From contig BRXU01000015.1 in the NCBI GenBank assembly GCA_030267565.1, positions 1,053,001-1,117,000 on the forward strand: DNA of 64,000 nt, given 5' to 3'. This document shows positions 57,038-64,000 of the stretch, one piece after another (within the stretch, counting starts at the first letter, position 1; each line of letters opens with the position of its first letter). The DNA is from Pleodorina starrii (taxonomy: Eukaryota; Chlorophyta; Chlorophyceae; Chlamydomonadales; Volvocaceae). The translations under genes and the position numbers were made by a program. The notes below the pieces were generated by a model. That model made no database searches. It was not told the origin of the DNA and saw only the letters and a program-made list of their open reading frames with translations.

Positions 57038-59890
57038 CTCTCAAAGCGAATCCAACCAACATACCAAGCCGAGATCGCAGATCGGTACAAAGTGCGGTTC
57101 AGATTGTAGGGAAAACAGTAAAACGGCCTGGAATGGAGGCTTCCTGCAATTGCTGCCCTTCTTAGTAAACCGTAATGGTCTCGGAGGCGGAGACTTGACG
57201 ACGCTCAACGCAAGTCCATAATTTGACCCGACCCCATCCAGCGTTCTTTGACATTGTTCAGTCATATCGCAATGCTGCAATTGCAGATTATACCTCAATT
57301 CACCGAAACCGCGGGTATCGGCGTATCGCTCCCTCCACTCGGATCGCTCCTTAGGACCGATCGTACACGACTCCGCAAGCGTCAAAGACTTACAGGGATT
57401 AATTATTTATTCTGGCCTCAAGGACCCCATGCGCCTTCCCTTACAGTCATCATGGTCTCGCTCGTGCACCGATGACCTGGGACTTCGGTGCCACCAACGA
57501 CTATAGCTCATCTTGTCCGTGCCACGGTACATACACTCACCGCCTAGGTAATTGAGGGTGACGACGCTGCGATGAATTTTGTCCGGGCTCGCCGGACAGG
57601 GGCCTGGCGCGCCACAAAACCTTGCCAGCGACGCCCAAAAAGACGCTCCGAGGCACAAAACCCCATGCGGTCTCATTGCGTTCATAGTGAACCCACGCGT
57701 CTGCAGCAGCACTCCATTACGGTAATATACGCCAGGGGTTATACACGAATTCACGGCCGCTCTATCTGTCGGCTGAAGGTACGACACATCACAGCCAAGG
57801 ACCCCACAGCCACCGCCGACAGCGGCAGACGATCACCAGGAGTACTGTGTACCCTATGGGGACTGCAACGACAGTTGGGTTGCACACCTTCCTGCAGTAG
57901 GAACGCAGCAAGGCTACCTGCGAGCTGCAGAGTCCCTGCTGACACCGTGACACGTCGCGGTTCAGTCACGCGCACAACACATTCGGCGTCCCCTGCCTTG
58001 CACCCTGGGTTGCTGGTTAGCACGCTCGGCCACGCTGTAAGACGAAAGTGCTGTACATAACGCCGTGCGGCGCACAGCACGCAGTGTCATTTGTCGACCC
58101 TAATCTCCCACTTCAACGACGATTGCGGCCCCGACACCGACGCGACCCATCGGAATCCGCCGGTGCCTCTCACAGGGGCGCACTTGGGGCAGCGGCGCGG
58201 CGCGCCCAGCGTTATACAGCATCACGCCCCTCCGCAGTCAAGCAAAGTACAGCCAAACCCACCGTAACTGAGCACGATACCAACGCCGTGCCACGGAGAT
58301 TTTGCCAAGACGAGGCGGGGCGCGCATCAACCGCTCGCCTCCGCGGGGCAGCCTGTGCATGTTTTATACCGGTATACCGGTATCGGTAAACGGGAGATGG
58401 GGCCCGGTGAAACAATACGGTAACCGAATCCTAACCGGCGAGATGCCCACCGTCAAATCCGCGAGGGTAACGTCGGGTTCTGTCGCAGACTCTTGAGCAA
58501 GTATCCCGCTGCAGCCCTCCCCTTGTGTATACCCTCCCCCACACATATCATCCGCCAGGCGCGCACGGCCGCAGAGCAACTGCAACGACGGCGCCAGCCC
58601 CACTACCCGCTTCCTTGGCCCGCCGCCGGCGAAGACAGCACTGCACCGTCGCGCTCACGCCCGTCAGAAAACGTGCGCCCTTCACACAACACCACCGCAG
58701 AAAAAGCCAGAAGCTCGCCGCGCGCCAATGCACGCTTGCGGATTTTACAACTAAGCCATAACATGGGGGACAGGATCACATGCCGTATCCGCCCCAGGGA
58801 ATTGCGGAACATTACCCGCTTCCCCACCTTTTACATGATTGGGACGGAAGCAACACACGCGCAAAAACCCCACCCATGCCATCCAAAGGCATCTTTGCGA
58901 ACCGAAGACACTGATGTACGCTTACGAGCCGCTGCTCCTGCGCCGGCCGCTCTCAGCCCTTCCCGCCTACCCTTCCTTTCCTCCACACACGCTGCTGCTC
59001 CTACTGCTGCTGCCTGTTGCTCCTGAAACAATGCCGATGCCAACAGCCCCTTGCACCTGCCTCCCTGCAGCCTCCGCCCCCCAAAAGCGTTCCCAAATGC
59101 ACGCAAAAGCTCGTGTCGGGGTTGGGCGCATTGAGAAGCCATCCCTGATGCCACCAGCAGCACCCCACGCGATCAGTCCACGGATGCCCCACCGGAGCAA
59201 AGTCCTTAGTCTTATTTCCCTGAGATACATGCCCCCGAAGGTGGCCCCAACCCAGGGCGCAGTTCGCCGTCGTCGTCGCCGCCGTCAAAACGCACTCCGG
59301 GTAACTTGCCCTAAAAAATAACCTGCTACGTCTCCGGGGAGGGAGCGGTGCCAACCGTGCTTTCCCCTCACCCGCCTCCTGCCCCCTTTTCCAGAGACAG
59401 ACACGCTTCGGGACAGACACTCCGCGCACCAGTGCCATGCATTGCGCAACCGAGCTGCTGCCGCCGCCATCACGCGCGTGCTTATAGCGCCCCGCCTCGC
59501 AGCGAGGCCAAAATACTCATACCGTCCAATCCCTAACCAGGTCAGCCAAGCCTGCCCAATGCCCGGCGTCCTGTAACTGCAAATTGTATCAAAAGAACAT
59601 GGTCAGCAAACTGGATCTGAGCTGGTCATCACACACCAAGCCCTGACCAGTCCTGTACTCCGATATCAAAGCTCCGATTGTCGCACCCGGTTGATTTACC
59701 TGCACCGACTGGGCGCGCAAGTCGTTTATAGGCCCGGAATGCGGAAGCCCAGGCCGCCCGGGTAACGCACGGCAGCAGCGCCTGCCGGGCCGCCCGGCCC
59801 CGCAATCGCGGGCAGTAGAGGGTTATATTTATTTAAGACATTGGAAGTGGACCGCGCGCTCGGCGGGGGCATGGCTCCTGGCCAGGCCTT
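57038..59890. other. intergenic region, no gene recognised
   Basis: Lies upstream of COQ2 and downstream of the LRR gene (both -). A palindromic ATACCGGTATACCGGTAT stands at about 58366-58383. No conserved ORF, RNA gene or long repeat was identified. COQ2 promoter elements should lie just right of 57037. Confidence 0.5.
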
Positions 59891-62800
59891 TCACGCGTCA
59901 TACTGAACGTACTGCCGCAGAACGCCCCCCTTGATGCCCGTCCGCTTAAAATCCTTGATCAGCAGGTTGAGCCCGCCGTGTTTCAGCAGCAGCGCGATCT
60001 GCAGCAGCAGAAGAGGTCGTTGCGCAGAGTGAGCAGCTTTCTAGTCAAGACAAGACAGCCTCCAGACGAGCGAGCATGGTGACCAGGTCTGCCTCGCGCC
60101 GCAAAAGCACCGCCGGCCCTCGCGGAAGCGCAGCTGGCGTGCTCCTCAGCTGAACCCAACCCGTGCCCCCTGGTGCGCCTCGCACTTCTTGTCTGCTGAA
60201 CCTAGCACCTGGCGCCGCACCCGAGCACCTGGCGCCGCAGCGCCCGGAGCCACCCGCCAAGGCCGTGTTGCCAACGCAACAGGAAGCCTCTTCCAAAATC
60301 CTGCGGCCGCGGCCGCCGCTAGGCGCCGGCATTTCCCCTTCGCTCGAGCCCTGACGCTGCCCTCCCTCGAACTTCCACTTCGCGCCGCCCTTTACCCATC
60401 GCCCACCCATACTCTACCGCCCCTTCCCGCCGCCCTTTCCTACCTGGCTGTCATCCATTTTGAGCAGCTCCGGCTGGTTGCAGGACCGCATGTCCAGCAG
60501 CCGCAGACTACCGAACGCAGCCCCTCGGCGCACGCTGCTGAGGCCGCTGATGAGCGCGTCCCGCAGCCCCGCGCTCTCGCCGCCCAGGTTGGCCTGCGCG
60601 GTGATGGCGGTGTGAAGCGGTACCGCGTCGTCGGAATGCGTCTGATCGCCTAGGCGGTGGTGGGATGCCTTACAGCCTGCATCTGCCGTTGCGACGGCGC
60701 AGAAGCGTGGCCAATCCAAGTCCAGGGCGCGGCAGATAGGCACACACGCAGCTGCTACATGCGGTCGCTTGCGCCGCTGTTGCGTCGTGCCACCGCGTGC
60801 TTCCGCACATCGCCCCTGTCGCGTGCTTCGCGCCGTTGCCGCTCACCGCCACCTACCGCGCGTCGCCCCGTTGCCGCTCATCGCCCCCCACCGTTCACCG
60901 CCCCTGTCGCGTGCCTCCCGCACCTTCCCTGAACGCCCGCTCGCTTACCCCCATGAAGCAGCCCCGCAGGTCCAGTCGCTCCAGCGTCTTGAAGCCTTGC
61001 CGCAGCGCGCCCGCCAGCGACACCAGCGCGTCGCCGTGCGCCGGCGCGGAACGGTAGTTGCGGCCGCCGTTGGGTCCCGACGTATCGATCAGCAGGTGGT
61101 TCCAGTCGCTGGTGTCCGGGGAGGTGCTGCTGCCGCTGTTCTGGACCACGCAGCCCAGGCTCAGCTCCTGAAGAGGGGGTAGTGAAGAGGGGGTAAGGGG
61201 AGGAATCGAAGAAAACGCGAAGTCGGGAGGGGATCAGGAGGGGTGTCTACAGAAACCAGAAGCGCCGGGAGGAAGGGACAATAGCGGAGGGGCACAAAGT
61301 CGAACCCAACCACAACGCGCCGCGCCGCGCCGCAGGCACGCACCCGTATGCTCCCCGCGCGCGTGAGCAAGTCGCCGATGAGCGCCTTGCCCGCCTGCCA
61401 CCCCAGGCGGCAGCACTGCGCGTGCAGCACGGTAAGGCCCTTGTGGCTCATCAGCTTGACCAGCGCGGGCGCCGCCTTGTCGCCCATGTCAGGGTTGAAG
61501 CTGATGTCCAGGTCGCGCAGCCCCTCGGCGGTCATGCAGTTGTCGGCCAGCGTGACGGCGGAGGGGCCGTCCATGCCCACCTGAAGCGGGACGAAACGGA
61601 AATCATTTCTCAGTCGAGGCCCCGGTGAGGGAGAGTAGATGACCCTCTGCGTGAACCCCGAGCCGAGGGGCCCCGCCAGCTTGTCTCGCAAAAGTGGTCA
61701 ACCTCAAAAGGAGGCATGGAAGGCCGCTCTGAGGCGATGTGTCACTGTTGTCCCAGGCGCGAACGGCAGCGCCGCGGCCCCCACGGGAAAGAGACGCACC
61801 TGTCTGAGCTTGAGCACCGTGAGCGTGCGGTTGCCGGCCAGCGCCGGCGCAAGCGCCACCACGCCATCCGGTCCAAGCTGTCGGGGAAGAAGGGAGAGGA
61901 GCAGGGAGACGCGAGTAATGGGGCTGCAGCCCAATGAACGGTATCGCGCGCGGGTTGGTGCAGGAGTTGGGAGTGCGAAGGCGCGTAGGCAGCCTGCGGC
62001 GTCGCGGCCCACCGTCTACGCCACGCGATGCGGGCCGCGCTCCGTTCTGCCCTTTAAACGGTGCAGAACCGGTATGCCACGCGACGCTTCAATCGGCGTG
62101 TGCTCCGCCACGGGCGAACCGGCGGGCTGTGCGCCGGGCTGGCCGAGAGGTCAGGGTAGTTAGGTAGTTAGGTAATTAGTAAAAGGTAGTTAGTAGGTAG
62201 GTAGGTAGGTAGGTAGGTAGGTAGGTACGTAGGTAGGTAGGTAGGTAGGTAGGTAGGTAGGTAGGTAGGGTAGGTAGGTACAAGTTAGGTCGCACCTAGC
62301 CCCACCTACCTTGTTGTAGGAGAGGTCGAGGTGCGTCAGCGTCCGGTTGGCGGACAGCAGCGACGCGTAGGCGGACACCGAGGTGCGCCCCAGCGAGCCG
62401 CCGGTGCCTGCGCAGCCGGAATTGCACGAGTCAACAGAGGCCGCGCACCAGGCAATGATGAGGCCGCGGAGCCCGGCCTCATGGCATGTTGGCACCGGGC
62501 GAGACCGCCGTGAAGGTGTACAAGCACACCGGGCGGGGAGAAAGACATGGGCCGCAGGGGATACAGCGGCGCGTGCAGAGGCTAGGACGCAACGCGCAAC
62601 CCCGGAGCCCGGAGCCCGGACACGGCCCTGCATTGGGACAGCACCCCGCGACTCCGTGACGCGGCGCCGCCGCGGCCCGGCTGCCCACCTGGTATGGACG
62701 CCATGAGCGGGTGTCGTCCCACCACGAGGTGCCTCAACGCGGGATGGCCCGCCAGCCCCTTGGCCAGAGCAGTCAGGCCGGTGGGCGACACGTCCGTCTC

Positions 62801-63654
62801 AGCGGCCGTGTACACCACCAGGGACTCCAGCTTGGGACAGGACTGCGGGACAGCGCCCGGCAGGAGAGGGCGGGTGGGTAGACAGGACAGGCAGGCAGGC
62901 GGGATGAACAGGCTTCTGGCGCACGCGGCCTGTCGGTACCGGCTCATTCCAAAGCAACAAAGGCCTGCAGCAGGCCCCTGCAGCAGGCCGCCCCTGTCTG
63001 CTTCTGCCGCTCCGCGCCGGCTCCCCCCCGTCAGCCGTGCCGCCGCCGCCGCGCCGCCTCCGGGCCACATCATACCTTGACTGCCTCCGCCAGCAGCATG
63101 AGGCCGCTGTCCCGGATGCGCTCCACCTCCTTGCCCGCCGAGTCGCGCTTGGGCATGAAGCGCAGCGTGGCGTTGGAGATGATAATGCCGCGCTCCAGCA
63201 GCTTGCGCCCCTCGTCCGTCTCGCCCGTCACCACGGCCCTGAGGGTGGGTTGGGGTCGGGGGGTTGCGTGTCACTACAGCCGGGCGATCGCCAAGGGGGA
63301 GAGCAAGCTTAGAGCGGCAGGCGATGCGGATCAACGGCACCAACGCCAAACCCCGATACAAAAAAGGCATGCGCGACGTGGACTCGTAGGAGCGAGTCGC
63401 GGCCGTCCGCGCGTGAGCGGCTTGCAGTTTGCTTGCCCCGCGTTGCCCGGGGCCGAGCTCGCATGCTGTGCGTATTGGCGACGAGCGACGCACCGCAGGA
63501 TCATCGCCTCGCAGATTTCGTGGTACAGCGCCGTCCGCAGCGTTTGGTTGAACCTGTTGATGCCCAGCGTGCGGTCCGCCAGCGACAGAATGTAGTCGCG
63601 GTCCTTCTCCACGGTAGCCTCCGCGTTGCGCACGTCCAGCATCTCCACCACTTG
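59891..63654 (-). CDS. leucine-rich repeat protein, 5' partial
   Basis: Nine exons in transcription order: 63654-63494, 63238-63076, 62842-62689, 62407-62310, 61877-61800, 61580-61344, 61167-60949, 60593-60444 and 59998-59891 (TGA). They total 1368 nt and 455 residues, all phases agreeing; the exon at 63654 starts at a splice acceptor, so upstream exon(s) are missing or beyond the window. Repeats of the ribonuclease-inhibitor type are spread across exons: LRHLVVG, TLTHLDLSYNK, TLTVLKLRQ, LRDLDISFNPDMGDKAAPAL, GLTVLHAQCC, LERLDLRGC and LRLLDMRSC. The first exon is a helical non-LRR segment (KDRDYILSLADRTLGINRFN) and the C-terminus ends LRQYVQYDA. LRR proteins act as binding scaffolds. No kinase, F-box or transmembrane part is visible, and I cannot assign a specific partner. 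An axonemal role is possible but unproven. Confidence 0.82.
62155..62283. repeat. (GTAG)n microsatellite in LRR intron
   Basis: TAGG/GTAG tetranucleotide run with a few interruptions in the intron between exons at 62407-62310 and 61877-61800. On the transcript strand it reads CTAC repeats starting about 30 bases after the splice donor at 62309. Confidence 0.92.
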
Positions 63655-64000
63655 CTGCGGGGGGGTCAGGGAGGGGAGGAGGGGGGTAGGTACACAGGAG
63701 GACAAGCGGGGATGGGGCAGCGCGGTGAGGGTGGGATCGCAGGAAGACAGCGGAGGCGGGAGAAAGAGCAGGGGCGTGGCTGGTAACGGTCCACGTGTGG
63801 CAGCATTCTCCAAGGAACCCGAGCGCATCGGCCCGGAATCAGGGCTCCACGGCTCGGCTGCTGTGTTCAGTACAAACAACATCGAGCGCGCTGCGGGTGA
63901 AGCGGCTTCGAGGTCGCCCCTTCCCGGCCTCTCAAGTCCAGCACGGGAAACCCTTCCGGGCGAAGTTTTGGGCCCCTCGCCGAGGAAACATCTGTGTGCC
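63655..64000. other. right edge, intron or 5' part of LRR gene
   Basis: Pyrimidine-rich on the - strand near the acceptor at 63655, so it is an intron. No convincing upstream exon could be joined in phase within the window. Confidence 0.5.

Noticed and set aside
58366..58383. Palindrome ATACCGGTATACCGGTAT as a terminator
   Set aside because: It is far from any gene end, eukaryotic genes do not use such terminators, and similar CCGGTA words are scattered through the window.

Overview
The window looks like nuclear DNA of a volvocine (Chlamydomonadalean) green alga. It is GC-rich, its genes are cut by many short GT-AG introns, it is full of micro- and minisatellites, and the polyadenylation motif TGTAA follows several stop codons. 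The clearest anchor is a near full-length radial spoke protein 3 (RSP3, 51206-53210), whose sequence is very close to, but not the same as, the Chlamydomonas reinhardtii protein as I remember it. The species therefore has motile 9+2 cilia and is probably a relative such as a colonial volvocine rather than C. reinhardtii itself. All gene models were built by hand from GT/AG signals, conserved family motifs and reading-phase agreement; no search was run.

Layout. 1-2887: G-rich tetranucleotide repeats and a very large perfect 14-bp minisatellite. 2888-6474 (+): CGI-58/ABHD5-like alpha/beta hydrolase, 5' incomplete. 7878-10464 (-): plastid-targeted FAD/NAD(P)-binding oxidoreductase of the pKIWI502 type, convergent with the hydrolase. 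12642-16599 (-) and 16888-21784 (+): two head-to-head paralogous GT77 (XEG113-like) arabinosyltransferases sharing intron positions and a 288-bp intergenic promoter. 21785-25240: gene-poor repeats. 25241-29411 (-): unrecognised Gly/Ala/Ser-rich protein. 30383-37411 (-): bacterial-type NAD+-dependent DNA ligase (LigA) in 13 exons with a probable organelle presequence. 38170-39872 (+): ML-domain (NPC2-like) protein. 42724-47340 (-): large unrecognised low-complexity protein. 49016-50506 (-): small PNSB3/NDF4-like 2Fe-2S ferredoxin, divergent from RSP3. 54443-57037 (-): COQ2, convergent with RSP3. 59891-63654 (-): leucine-rich repeat protein running towards the right edge.

The genes do not form one pathway. 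Themes are organelle redox and lipid metabolism (hydrolase, oxidoreductase, ferredoxin, COQ2, ML protein), organelle DNA joining (LigA), cell-wall or matrix glycosylation (GT77 pair) and cilia (RSP3). The items most worth a second look are the NAD+-dependent ligase in a eukaryotic gene, the divergent GT77 pair, a dispersed repeat of about 130 bp present at least three times, the 170-copy perfect minisatellite, and the PNSB3-like ferredoxin in a lineage not expected to have the plastid NDH complex.
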